Origin: an uncultured Dialister sp.
Lineage (GTDB): Bacteria; Bacillota; Negativicutes; Veillonellales; Dialisteraceae
Direction: 5' to 3'
Assembly (NCBI GenBank): GCA_900543165.1
Contig: UQQQ01000064.1
Span: 1-10,179 of the forward strand
DNA length: 10,179 nt
Below the pieces are notes generated by a model that was not told the DNA's origin, did not search any database, and saw only the letters and a list, made by a program, of their open reading frames with translations. Both the position numbers and the translations under genes were made by a program. Shown one piece after another: positions 1 to 5,810 of this stretch; within the stretch, counting starts at the first letter, position 1; every line of letters starts with the position of its first letter.

Positions 1-84
1 GGATATCTCGCTTTTCATGTTTTCAATGTGTAACACATGTATTGTAATCCTACACAGTGTTTCCCTAGATTTTCAAATTCCCTC

Positions 85-113
85 TTTACAAACATACATG
101 CAAAGTGTATACT
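85..113 (+). promoter_or_regulatory. Sigma-A type promoter of the T-box/TRAP operon
   Basis: TTTACA (85-90) and TATACT (108-113) are separated by exactly 17 bases, close to the housekeeping consensus. Transcription would start near 119-121, about 20 bases before the first paired segment of the T-box leader. A 13-base palindrome, ATGTGT-A-ACACAT (26-38), lies about 45 bases upstream and could be an operator, but nothing else supports that. I see no gene in bases 1-118. Confidence 0.7.
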
Positions 114-138
114 TGTCACAAGCTTAATTTTGAATAAA

Positions 139-354
139 GACAAGGAACGGAAGCGAGTGAATCGGTTCTCTGGCAGAGAGCTGCCGTATGGTGAAAGGCA
201 GCAGAGGGTCCTCACAAAGTCGTCCGCAAGTCCCGTATCTGAATGAAGTAGGATGCGGCGTTTGGCAACGTTACAAGGCCTCCGAGTATAGTGCGAGGTG
301 GTACCGCGTGAAGGTTTACGCCCTGGCTGATTTTTATCAGTCAGGGCGTTTTTT
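139..354 (+). promoter_or_regulatory. T-box leader controlling dctP-dctQ-dctM
   Basis: The hallmark T-box AGGTGGTACCGCG is at 296-308; its TGGT would pair with a tRNA acceptor end ACCA. The Stem I distal arm is visible: AGAGAG, then GCTGCC/GGCAGC enclosing GGTGAAA (about 175-202). The central AAGTAGG (246-252) and GTTACA (270-275) elements are also present. The leader ends in an intrinsic terminator that competes with the antiterminator, so uncharged tRNA should switch the operon on. The specifier codon is not certain. Reading the 3' side of Stem I (about 208-228), the candidates are CTC (211-213, Leu), AAA (216-218, Lys) and GTC (219-221, Val), because the usual GAA context and K-turn are not clear here. 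The predicted discriminator base (A) does not separate them. Confidence 0.9.
318..354 (+). terminator. T-box regulatory terminator
   Basis: A 13-pair stem (318-330 with 337-349, one G-T wobble) closes a short T-rich loop and runs into six T residues (349-354). The 5' arm contains the ACGCCCT segment that would otherwise pair with the T-box to form the antiterminator. Confidence 0.9.
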
Positions 355-375
355 GATACCTGAGGAAGGGAGAGC

Positions 376-417
376 GGGCGTAAGGCAGCAGGTAATCGCG
401 AAATCTGCTGTCTGCCC
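376..417 (+). other. Hairpin in the dctP 5' untranslated region
   Basis: GGGC (376-379) pairs with GCCC (414-417) and GCAGCAG (385-391) pairs with CTGCTG (405-410), with an internal loop between them. It lies between the T-box terminator and the dctP ribosome binding site and has no T-run, so it is not a second terminator. A role in mRNA stability or processing is possible but untested. Confidence 0.45.
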
Positions 418-481
418 TCGCGGACTTTATTCAAGAAAGGTTTTCTATAGGGCTATGTGAGTATAGAAGAAAGGGAGATCT

Positions 482-1531
482 ATGATGGTTAAGAAATCTA
501 TGAAAATCGCAGCCGCTTCTCTGGCTGTTCTGGCAATGGCAGGTATGATGACGGGATGCGGCATGTCCGGCGGAGATAAGAAGGCGGCAGCATCCGGCAA
601 TGGGCAGAAGGTCGAGCTGAAGCTGGCGTATCAGCTGCCGTCCGAGCATCATCTGTCCAAGAGCGTGGAAAAATTCGCCAAAGAGGTCAATGAAAAATCC
701 AAGGGCTCGATCGAAGTCAAGGTATACCCAGCTGGACAGCTCTACAATGACCAGAATATGAATGATGCGCTCATGAGCGGCGGGCTCGACATCGGTCTGA
801 ACTCTACCGCGCGCTGGTCCATGGTCGTACCGGCACTCAAGGTTCTCGACCTGCCATTCGTCCTGCCGACCATCGAAGCGGCTGACAATGCGCTCGATGG
901 CGATCTGGGATCGAAGCTGACGGCAGAAATGGAAAAGAAGGGCGTTCATCCGCTGATCTGGGCTGACTATGGCTATGTACAGTTCTGCAACAACGCCAAG
1001 AAGATCGAAAAGCCGGAAGATTTCAAGGGCCTGAAGATCCGCTCCTACTCTGAAACATCGGCTGATATCATTCAGGCACTCGGCGCTTCTCCGACGACCA
1101 TGAGCTCCTCGGAAGTGTACATGGCGATCAAGAACGGCACCATCGACGGACAGTCCTCCGGTCAGACTGCGATCCTGTCCCGCAAGATCTATGAAGTCTG
1201 CAAGTACTTCACCACCACGAACCACTCCTATGTCGGCTACCTGCTCGCGATCAATGACAACTCTTGGAAAAAGCTGTCTCCGGATCAGCAGAAGCTGGTG
1301 AATGAAGTCGCTAAGGAAATCCGCGATGAAATCCGTAAGGAAACCAAGGCGGAAGATGAACGCTGCCTGAAGGAACTCGCTGCCAAGGGCATGGATGTCT
1401 ACACCGTTCCGGCGGATGAAGTGAAACTGTGGCAGGATGCGACGGTCTCTGTCATCGAAAAGTTCGAACAGGAACAGGGTGACTTCGGCAAGCAGCTCGT
1501 GGAAGACTGCAGAACAGCATCGAAGAAATAA
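482..1531 (+). CDS. dctP: TRAP transporter substrate-binding lipoprotein DctP
   Basis: This is the extracytoplasmic solute receptor of a TRAP transporter; it binds an organic anion outside the membrane and delivers it to DctQM. The 349-residue product has a lipoprotein signal: basic N-terminus, hydrophobic stretch to about residue 22, and lipobox MTGC with Cys26 as the lipidation site. The fold signature follows, including PAGQLY (83-88) and FKGLKIRS (181-188). In this family the arginine corresponding to Arg187 salt-bridges the substrate carboxylate. AAGGGAG (471-477) is the ribosome binding site. Two adjacent ATGs (482, 485) are possible; the second has the better spacing, giving 348 residues. 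The gene follows a T-box leader, which suggests an amino acid or a closely related acid as substrate, but the ligand cannot be read from sequence. Unusually, it is about 610 bases from its partner genes. Confidence 0.95.
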   Translation: MMVKKSMKIAAASLAVLAMAGMMTGCGMSGGDKKAAASGNGQKVELKLAYQLPSEHHLSKSVEKFAKEVNEKSKGSIEVKVYPAGQLYNDQNMNDALMSGGLDIGLNSTARWSMVVPALKVLDLPFVLPTIEAADNALDGDLGSKLTAEMEKKGVHPLIWADYGYVQFCNNAKKIEKPEDFKGLKIRSYSETSADIIQALGASPTTMSSSEVYMAIKNGTIDGQSSGQTAILSRKIYEVCKYFTTTNHSYVGYLLAINDNSWKKLSPDQQKLVNEVAKEIRDEIRKETKAEDERCLKELAAKGMDVYTVPADEVKLWQDATVSVIEKFEQEQGDFGKQLVEDCRTASKK

Positions 1532-1539
1532 GGGACTGG

Positions 1540-1564
1540 TTTGCCGCCGGGGTCAGCGGGCAAA
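1540..1564 (+). other. Small hairpin just after dctP
   Basis: TTTGCC (1540-1545) pairs with GGCAAA (1559-1564) nine bases after the dctP stop codon. No T-run follows on the + strand, so it is unlikely to terminate. It could protect the dctP 3' end if the long operon transcript is processed. Confidence 0.35.
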
Positions 1565-1590
1565 AACTAAGATTGCCTCATAGGTTGATG

Positions 1591-1661
1591 GGTTCAGGGG
1601 TAGCCCGTGGGGCGGGGCGTCCCTTGATTGTGGATGAAAGCTCGACCCGAATGAGGAATGA
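1591..1661 (+). repeat. Intergenic repeat of about 72 bases, copy 1
   Basis: From GGTTCAGG through GTAGCCCGT, a GC-rich palindromic core, TTGATT, GATGAAAGCT and GAATGAGGAATGAGG, this matches the reverse complement of 7381-7454 over its whole length with scattered differences. A partial relative sits at 5904-5951. It has no coding capacity. Confidence 0.75.
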
Positions 1662-1691
1662 GGAATTAGGAATTAGGAATTAGGAATGAAG
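1650..1691 (+). repeat. Seven-base tandem array, AATKAGG type
   Basis: Six consecutive in-phase heptamers: AATGAGG twice, AATTAGG three times, AATGAAG once. The first two lie within the end of the 72-base repeat. Related arrays occur at 3967-3994, 5945-5978, 6098-6118, 6234-6252 (reverse) and 7375-7394 (reverse). Confidence 0.85.
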
Positions 1692-1743
1692 GTGGCGGCT
1701 TCGCCGCAAATATATATGGGGCGATGCTCGAAAGTCGTATTCA

Positions 1744-1788
1744 AGTCACCAGTCACTTGGCGCTCTTAATCCCTAGTCACTTATCCCT
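1744..1788. repeat. Seven-base tandem array, AGTCMCT type
   Basis: AGTCACC, AGTCACT, a ten-base interruption, then AATCCCT, AGTCACT and TATCCCT. It is the same heptamer family as the long arrays at 6293-6355 and 9087-9159, lying within the 33-base inverted repeats. Confidence 0.75.
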
Positions 1789-1804
1789 GCTTTCAAACGT
1801 GAGG

Positions 1805-1842
1805 TGTGCCGCATCAAAAAAAGAAGCGCCGCGGTTTTTGAT
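1805..1842 (+). repeat. GCGCCGCGG palindromic repeat, copy in the dctP-dctQ gap
   Basis: The core GTGCCGCATCA(A)n-GAAGCGCCGCGG resembles units at 3995-4045, 5974-6027, 6196-6231 (reverse) and 7348-7380 (reverse). Here it also carries an inverted pair ATCAAAAA/TTTTTGAT (1813-1820, 1835-1842). Confidence 0.55.
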
Positions 1843-1863
1843 AACGCTTCGCGTGTATCCATT

Positions 1864-2019
1864 GCCTTCCCCAGTGGGGAAGGTGCCCCGAAGGGGCGGA
1901 TAGGGTGCTTTGGTTTGAAAGGCGATTGGCGTGGAAAGGAAACGTGCTTTACAAGTGTGCGTTTGACGGTAGTACCCTATCCACCGCTGACGCAGTCCCC
2001 CAACGCCTTCGGAGAAGGC
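1864..2019. repeat. Symmetrical hairpin-rich element, about 156 bases
   Basis: The left end carries two perfect hairpins, CCTTCCCC-AGT-GGGGAAGG (1865-1883) and GCCCC-GAA-GGGGC (1885-1897), then GGATAGGGT (1898-1906). The right end has ACCCTATCC (1974-1982) and a hairpin GCCTTC-GGA-GAAGGC (2005-2019). The outer GCCTTCYCC and inner GGATAGGGT sequences are therefore inverted copies. It would fold strongly as RNA if dctP transcription reads through it. Confidence 0.7.
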
Positions 2020-2142
2020 TAAGAGGATCGGCGCGGAGCGCCCCATACATATTCGCGGCGAAGCCGCCACCGCAACCCTGAACCCCGGACCCGTCAACCA
2101 TCAATCTCCATATATATTTGTATTAAATAAAGGAGGGCTGTC

Positions 2143-2646
2143 ATGCGTTCTGTTTATAAAATGTTTGACCGAGCTCTGGGCTGCGTGACATGCGCGGCTG
2201 CTGCGATTGCGGGGCTGGCTATTCTGGCGACAGCCTTCATCATCTGTTATGAAATCATTGCAAGAAGCATCCTGCATCGCCCGACTGTCTGGGCGATGGA
2301 GATTTCTACCTATCTCCTGATCCTTGCAGGCTTCTTCGGCATGTCCTACACCATGCGCACGCATGGGCATATCTTTGTCGATTTCCTGTACTCCCGCTTC
2401 CCGAAGGGGGTGCGGAGGGGCATGGATATCTTCACCTCGCTTCTGTCGCTCTTTGCGCTCTATGTCTGCATGACGGAGTCTACGAATTACATGCTGATGA
2501 GCCTTGAGAATGGCATCGTTTCGCCGACACTTCTGCGTGTGCCGCTCTGGATCCCGCAGACCTTCATGGTGATCGGCTTTGTTCTGCTGTTTTTGGAAAC
2601 CCTGAATCATTTTCTGGGTGATTTCTTTGCACAAGAGGAGGACTGA
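2143..2646 (+). CDS. dctQ: TRAP transporter small membrane subunit DctQ
   Basis: This is the small integral-membrane component of a TRAP transporter, which joins the binding protein to the large permease DctM. The 167-residue product has about four hydrophobic segments (roughly 16-40, 53-70, 97-112, 134-152). Family features are the WAMEISTY segment (Trp50, Glu53, Tyr57), the THGHIFVDF stretch (73-81) and the LWIPQTF segment (135-141). The start is preceded by a strong AAAGGAGGG site (about 2130-2138). The stop codon is three bases from the dctM start, so the two are translationally close. Its separation from dctP by repeats is unusual. No clear independent promoter is visible just upstream, although AT-rich sequence at 2105-2130 leaves that open. 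Confidence 0.94.
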   Translation: MRSVYKMFDRALGCVTCAAAAIAGLAILATAFIICYEIIARSILHRPTVWAMEISTYLLILAGFFGMSYTMRTHGHIFVDFLYSRFPKGVRRGMDIFTSLLSLFALYVCMTESTNYMLMSLENGIVSPTLLRVPLWIPQTFMVIGFVLLFLETLNHFLGDFFAQEED

Positions 2647-2649
2647 CCT

Positions 2650-3927
2650 ATGATCCTTGCAGGTTTTGCGCTGTTCATCATCTTCCTCCTTGTCATCGGC
2701 ATGCCGGTCGCCTTTACGCTGACCATTGCCGGCATCCTGGGGATCATCCAGTTTATCGACATGTCCACCCTTTCGCAGGTGCCTGTCATCGCGTACAAGA
2801 CGCTGGACTCTTATGTTCTGACGTCGGTGCCGCTCTATATCCTGATGAGCCAGATCATGCTGACGGGTAAGGTCGGCAGCGGGCTTTTCGAGCTTGGCAG
2901 CAAGTGGATGGGCCATCTTCCCGGCGGTCTTGGCATCGCGACCATTTTCGCCTGTGCGATCTTTGCGGCGATCTCCGGCTCTTCCGTGGCGACGGCGGTC
3001 ACTATCGGTGCGATGGCGATCCCGGAAATGCTGAAGCGCGGCTATGACAGAAAGCTCGTTGTCGGCTCTGTCGCTGCCGGCGGTACCCTCGGCATCCTCA
3101 TCCCGCCGTCCATTCCGATGATCCTTTACGGTACCATCACCGATGAATCTGTCGGAAAGCTGTTCATGTCCGGCGTCGTACCGGGTGCGCTTTTGACGCT
3201 TGCTTTCGTGGCGTACATCGTCATTGCCTCTTGGAATAAGCCAAGAGAAGAAAAGGCTTCGACGGAAGAAAAGATGAAAGCGCTCCGTGATAATATCTGG
3301 GGGCTTCTGCTGCCGATCATCATCATCGGTGGTATCTATACCGGCGTTTTCACACCGACCGAAGCTGCTGCTGTCGGCACGATCTATGCGCTCGTCATCA
3401 CATTCTTCGTCTACAGGAGCCTTTCTGTCAGTGATATGCCCGGGATCCTCCGCTCGACCATCAAGACATCCTGCATGATCTTTGCCATCATGGTCGGTGC
3501 TATGCTCTTCGGCTATATCCTGACTGTGCTGCAGGTCCCGCAGGCGCTCATGTCTCTCGTGACGGAAGGGCATATGAACCGCTGGGTCATCCTCATCGGT
3601 ATCAATATCGTCCTCCTCATTCTGGGCTGCGTGCTGGAAACGGTCTCCATCATCCTCATCACGCTTCCGATGCTCTACCCGATCATCAAAGCGCTGGGCT
3701 TCGATCCCATCTGGTTCAATGTCGTGCTCCTGATCAATATGGAGCTGGCCCTCATCACACCGCCGGTCGGCATGAATCTCTTCGTCATCAAAGGCATCAG
3801 CGAAGACAGCTCGATCCAGGATATCATCGCAGGCTCTGCACCTTTTGCTTTCATCATGGTGCTGGAGATCGCGCTTCTCTGCTTCTTCCCCGGCATTGCT
3901 ACATGGCTGCCGTCTGTACTGAAATAG
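2650..3927 (+). CDS. dctM: TRAP transporter large permease DctM
   Basis: This is the large membrane subunit that forms the sodium-coupled translocation pathway of TRAP transporters in the cytoplasmic membrane. The 425-residue length and many hydrophobic segments (11-12) are typical. Conserved family stretches are present: SGSSVATAVTIGAMAIPEM (109-127), GTLGILIPPSIPMILYG (145-161), GVFTPTEAAAVG (232-243) and LITPPVGMNLFVIKG (367-381). The ribosome binding site AGAGGAGG lies in the last codons of dctQ and serves an ATG three bases past its stop, so dctQM is a coupled pair. An intrinsic terminator follows directly. No frameshift or missing segment is seen, so with DctP and DctQ the transporter appears complete. 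Confidence 0.97.
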   Translation: MILAGFALFIIFLLVIGMPVAFTLTIAGILGIIQFIDMSTLSQVPVIAYKTLDSYVLTSVPLYILMSQIMLTGKVGSGLFELGSKWMGHLPGGLGIATIFACAIFAAISGSSVATAVTIGAMAIPEMLKRGYDRKLVVGSVAAGGTLGILIPPSIPMILYGTITDESVGKLFMSGVVPGALLTLAFVAYIVIASWNKPREEKASTEEKMKALRDNIWGLLLPIIIIGGIYTGVFTPTEAAAVGTIYALVITFFVYRSLSVSDMPGILRSTIKTSCMIFAIMVGAMLFGYILTVLQVPQALMSLVTEGHMNRWVILIGINIVLLILGCVLETVSIILITLPMLYPIIKALGFDPIWFNVVLLINMELALITPPVGMNLFVIKGISEDSSIQDIIAGSAPFAFIMVLEIALLCFFPGIATWLPSVLK

Positions 3928-3934
3928 GGCAAAT

Positions 3935-3962
3935 AAAAAAGACCGCTACGGCGGTCTTTTTT
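3935..3962 (+). terminator. Intrinsic terminator of the TRAP operon
   Basis: GACCGC-TACG-GCGGTC (3941-3956) is preceded by six A and followed by six T, so it should work in both directions. The same six-base arms recur in the metA terminator at 4381-4396. Confidence 0.9.
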
Positions 3963-3965
3963 ATT

Positions 3966-4045
3966 GAATGAGAAATTCGAAATTAGAAATGAGAAATGGC
4001 GGTACGGTGCTAAAAAGTGAAAAGCGCTGCGAAGTATAAAAATGG
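3966..4045 (+). repeat. Heptamer array plus GCGC palindromic repeat after dctM
   Basis: Heptamers of the AATKAGA type (3967-3994) run into a unit reading GGCGGTACGGTGC, A-rich spacer, AAAGCGCTGCGAAGTATAAA (to about 4040). The same order, heptamers then palindromic unit, is found at 5945-6027. Confidence 0.65.
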
Positions 4046-4074
4046 AACAGGGAGGTACAGGATGCCATTTTCCA

Positions 4075-4103
4075 TTGGACAACGAATTTCCTTATGGTAT
4101 AAT
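4075..4103 (+). promoter_or_regulatory. Strong extended -10 promoter for the small RNA
   Basis: TTGGAC (4075-4080), a 17-base spacer and a perfect TATAAT (4098-4103), preceded by TGG to give an extended -10. There is no open frame immediately downstream, so this near-consensus promoter most likely drives a non-coding RNA starting near 4110. Confidence 0.8.
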
Positions 4104-4109
4104 AGCAAT

Positions 4110-4192
4110 AGAAAAGGTGCCAAACGGCAATGGATGGCCCCCTAATAGTTCAACAGATTAACCGCCAAACTGTGAAGGGAGAGGCGGTTTTT
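4110..4192 (+). ncRNA. Probable antitoxin RNA (type I toxin-antitoxin)
   Basis: A near-consensus promoter and an intrinsic terminator bracket about 80 bases without a coding frame. The RNA has a short hairpin GCC-AAAC-GGC (4119-4128), a C-rich loop segment (4138-4142) and a terminator stem AACCGCC/GGCGGTT. It points toward the 3' end of a tiny membrane-peptide gene on the other strand (4220-4288). A toxin mRNA extending past that stop codon would therefore be complementary to this RNA. That is the arrangement of txpA/RatA in Bacillus subtilis, where antisense pairing of 3' ends silences the toxin. What is seen is the promoter, terminator and geometry; the antitoxin role is inference. Confidence 0.6.
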
Positions 4193-4198
4193 CTGTTG
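4151..4198 (+). terminator. Terminator of the small RNA, within a larger inverted repeat
   Basis: AACCGCC (4160-4166) pairs with GGCGGTT (4182-4188), followed by a T-run to about 4191. The outer arms CAACAG (4151-4156) and CTGTTG (4193-4198) also pair, so the hairpin could also serve as a 3' structure for transcripts coming from the opposite strand. Confidence 0.75.
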
Positions 4199-4219
4199 AT
4201 GGAATGAATGAAAAAGATT

Positions 4220-4288
4220 TTATTTTCGTATCGCTACGATACAGAGGGTTAGACAAACCACAACTGTCAAAAAATCATATGCAGTCAT
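4220..4288 (-). CDS. Tiny putative holin-like type I toxin peptide
   Basis: The 22-residue peptide begins MTAYDFL, continues with an uninterrupted hydrophobic stretch of about 14 residues, and ends IRK. One transmembrane segment with a basic C-terminus is the layout of the small holin-like/TxpA-type toxins of Firmicutes, which start M-x-x-Y/F-x-x-L. AAAGGGG (4298-4304) is the ribosome binding site. Of three ATGs (4297, 4294, 4288) the last has the best spacing, nine bases. CCCCT, about 14 bases upstream of the site, can pair with AGGGG and hide it, as is common for type I toxins. The peptide is shorter than the usual 25-35 residues, so a decayed or chance frame is possible. The converging RNA (4110-4192) is the strongest support. 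I see no convincing toxin promoter. Confidence 0.55.
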   Translation of the reverse strand: MTAYDFLTVVVCLTLCIVAIRK

Positions 4289-4374
4289 TGGCATCATCCC
4301 CTTTGTCGTTGAACGCAGGGGCAGAAAACATACCGCTACCGTGCTTGCTGATGGCACCTGACCTATTATGCTAT

Positions 4375-4396
4375 AAAAAAGACCGCCGAGGCGGTC
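4375..4396 (-). terminator. Intrinsic terminator after metA
   Basis: Read on the minus strand: GACCGC-CTCG-GCGGTC followed by six T (4375-4380). It lies about 115 bases past the metA stop codon. The + strand copy is followed by four T, so it may also stop transcripts from the other side. Confidence 0.85.
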
Positions 4397-4473
4397 TTTT
4401 CGCTTGCATGGGAAACGAGAGGCGGCATGGTGCATGGCAGGACAGCGTTTACGCCAGGTGAGCACGAATTTCT

Positions 4474-4508
4474 AACCCCCAGTCCCCAGTCACTAGTCCC
4501 CAGTCACC
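4474..4508. repeat. Seven-base tandem array after metA
   Basis: Five in-phase units: AACCCCC, AGTCCCC, AGTCACT, AGTCCCC, AGTCACC. The array stops two bases short of the metA stop codon. Confidence 0.85.
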
Positions 4509-4510
4509 TT

Positions 4511-5455
4511 CTACACATGCAGCGGATTATGCACATTGAACGGCATGAGATGATCGAGACTGTATGGGGTCTCCTGATAGACGAAGTTCAGCCAGTTGTG
4601 ATAGAAAAGGTGGGCGTAGCTGCACCAGACGAAGCGCGGCTTTTCCTGCGGATCGTCGTAGGGGTAGTAATTTTCCGGCAGGCGGATGGGAAGGCCCTTC
4701 TCGCGATCCCTCTTATATTCCCATTCCAGTGTGCGCAGGTCATACTCGAAGTGGCCGAGGACGAAGATGCGGCGGGACTCCTGGTCGGAAATGATATTGA
4801 TGCCGTTCTCGGAAGAGTGGGAGAGGACGGTGAGCTCCGGTGTCTCATCGACTTTCCTGTCATCGATGGAGGTGTGGCGGGACTGCGGGATGAAGTAGCG
4901 GTCGTCAAAGCCGCGGAGGAGCGGGTGGTAATTCACTGTGAGGCCGTACTGGTAGATGCCGAAGAGCTTGTGGGGGAGGATGCGCTTCTCTACCCCATAG
5001 TCACGGTAGAGCCCTGCCTGCGCCGCCCAACAGAAATGCAGGGTGGAGAAGACGTGGGTATCCGCCCATTCGAAGTATTTCATCATCTCCGGCCAGTACT
5101 CGACTTCTTCGTAGGGCATCTTTTCGACAGGCGCGCCGGTGATGATGAAGCCGTCGTATTTCTCATCCTTGATGTCATCGAAAGTGAGATAGTTCTGCGA
5201 CAGGTAGGAGCGGTCTGTGTGGGTGGTCTCGCGAGATGCGATACGGGCGAAATCGACCGAGAGCTGCAGCGGGGTGTCGCCTAAGAGGCGGAGCAGCTGC
5301 ACTTCTGTCGGCTTCTTGATGGGCATCAGATTCAGGATCAGGATCTTCAGCGGGCGGATATCCTGTGTCCGCGCGCGCGCTTCGTTAATGGTGACGATTC
5401 CTTCTTTTTTTAATTCTGTGATGGCGTCCAGGCCATCAGCAATTTTGATCGGCAA
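4511..5455 (-). CDS. metA: Homoserine O-acetyltransferase, MetA family
   Basis: MetA activates homoserine for methionine synthesis in the cytoplasm by acylating its hydroxyl. The 314-residue product aligns end to end with the family (about 300-310 residues). It begins with (M)PIKIADGL, has IRPLKILILNLMPIKK (33-48), the nucleophile Cys142 in LHFCWAAQ, and His235 and Glu237 in GHFEYD. The residue that sets the acyl donor is Glu111 (GAPVEKM). Glu here is found in acetyl-CoA-using enzymes and Gly in the succinyl-CoA-using E. coli enzyme, so acetyl transfer is predicted. The start is TTG at 5455: AAGGAGG (5463-5469) sits seven bases upstream and the product then matches the family N-terminus. A longer ATG-initiated frame (from 5587) would run through the T-box terminator and is rejected. 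A Met T-box controls it. Confidence 0.95.
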   Translation of the reverse strand: MPIKIADGLDAITELKKEGIVTINEARARTQDIRPLKILILNLMPIKKPTEVQLLRLLGDTPLQLSVDFARIASRETTHTDRSYLSQNYLTFDDIKDEKYDGFIITGAPVEKMPYEEVEYWPEMMKYFEWADTHVFSTLHFCWAAQAGLYRDYGVEKRILPHKLFGIYQYGLTVNYHPLLRGFDDRYFIPQSRHTSIDDRKVDETPELTVLSHSSENGINIISDQESRRIFVLGHFEYDLRTLEWEYKRDREKGLPIRLPENYYPYDDPQEKPRFVWCSYAHLFYHNWLNFVYQETPYSLDHLMPFNVHNPLHV

Positions 5456-5525
5456 AGTAAAAACCTCCTTGGGAAGACAGTCAAGTAAAGGATTTTGGGA
5501 AAAATGAGGAGTGGCAGGGCTTGGA

Positions 5526-5539
5526 CCAAAGGTCTTTGG
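5526..5539. other. 14-base palindrome between the T-box terminator and metA
   Basis: CCAAAGGTCTTTGG pairs with itself over six bases per arm. It lies just after the T-box terminator in the metA leader. No function is apparent. Confidence 0.3.
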
Positions 5540-5545
5540 AACAAT

Positions 5546-5793
5546 AAAAAACTCTCGCCCCAAAGGGACGAGAGATCGTGTTACCACCCAATTTCGCAGC
5601 TACGTCGCCGCAGATGCCTTTTAAGGTACGATGTTTCCATGATACCCAAGCTCTGTAACGGGAGCGCCCGGGCTACTTCATCATTCAGCATACCTGGCTC
5701 AGAGGCCATCTTCCATGGTCTGACTGCACGCCCTTTCACCATGCGGGCGCTCTCTTTGCCAGTCGGCGATCATGTACTCTTCTCTTCACTGCC
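5546..5793 (-). promoter_or_regulatory. Methionine T-box leader of metA
   Basis: On the minus strand the T-box TGGGTGGTAACACG (5577-5590) precedes a terminator: CTCTCGTCCC (5565-5574) pairs with GGGGCGAGAG (5552-5561), followed by six T (5546-5551). Stem I has a basal GGC/GCC pair, a K-turn-like AGTGA/GA, an AGAG/CTCT stem, the specifier-loop sequence GAGTA and the distal GGTGAAA loop. The specifier codon is ATG (5707-5709) in the context GAAG-ATG-GCCTCTGAGCC. AAGTAG and GTTACA elements follow. Uncharged tRNA-Met should stabilise the antiterminator and allow metA expression when methionine is short. Confidence 0.95.
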
Positions 5794-5810
5794 TGTGTGA
5801 AATTATTAGT

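Larger units (their letters stand above)
1691..2071. mobile_element. Nested inverted-repeat element between dctP and dctQ (MITE-like)
   Basis: The ends, 1691-1723 and 2039-2071, are 33-base inverted repeats that differ at two positions; each contains the GGCGGCTTCGCCGC hairpin. Inside is a second symmetrical unit (1864-2019). There is no open frame for a transposase, so any movement would be in trans. A related single end is found at 9982-10005. I did not find a convincing target-site duplication, so calling it mobile is inference; it may be a palindromic repeat cluster. Confidence 0.6.

Noticed and set aside
15..434. Minus-strand frame of 139 codons across the T-box leader
   Set aside because: The sequence is explained by a structured T-box RNA on the + strand; the frame shows no recognisable protein.
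431..1225. Minus-strand frame of 264 codons opposite dctP
   Set aside because: Antisense to a well-recognised gene, with no ribosome binding site or family resemblance.
1777..2097. Frames inside the dctP-dctQ gap (both strands)
   Set aside because: They are built from palindromes and repeats and lack ribosome binding sites.
2101..3573. Long minus-strand open frame of 490 codons opposite dctQ and dctM
   Set aside because: It is antisense to two clear TRAP subunits. Its product is an unnatural mix rich in Arg, Asp, His and Gln with no fold pattern, as expected of the reverse strand of GC-biased codons.
4204..4461. Plus-strand frame of 85 codons across the toxin and metA terminator
   Set aside because: It reads through a terminator hairpin and opposite the toxin peptide, and has no ribosome binding site.
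4427..5284. Plus-strand frame of 285 codons opposite metA
   Set aside because: Antisense to metA, whose catalytic residues and T-box are all present; the frame is a codon-bias shadow.
5456..5587. Longer MetA starting at an ATG at 5587
   Set aside because: The extra 44 residues would be translated from the T-box and terminator, have no family counterpart, and a strong AAGGAGG site serves the TTG at 5455.
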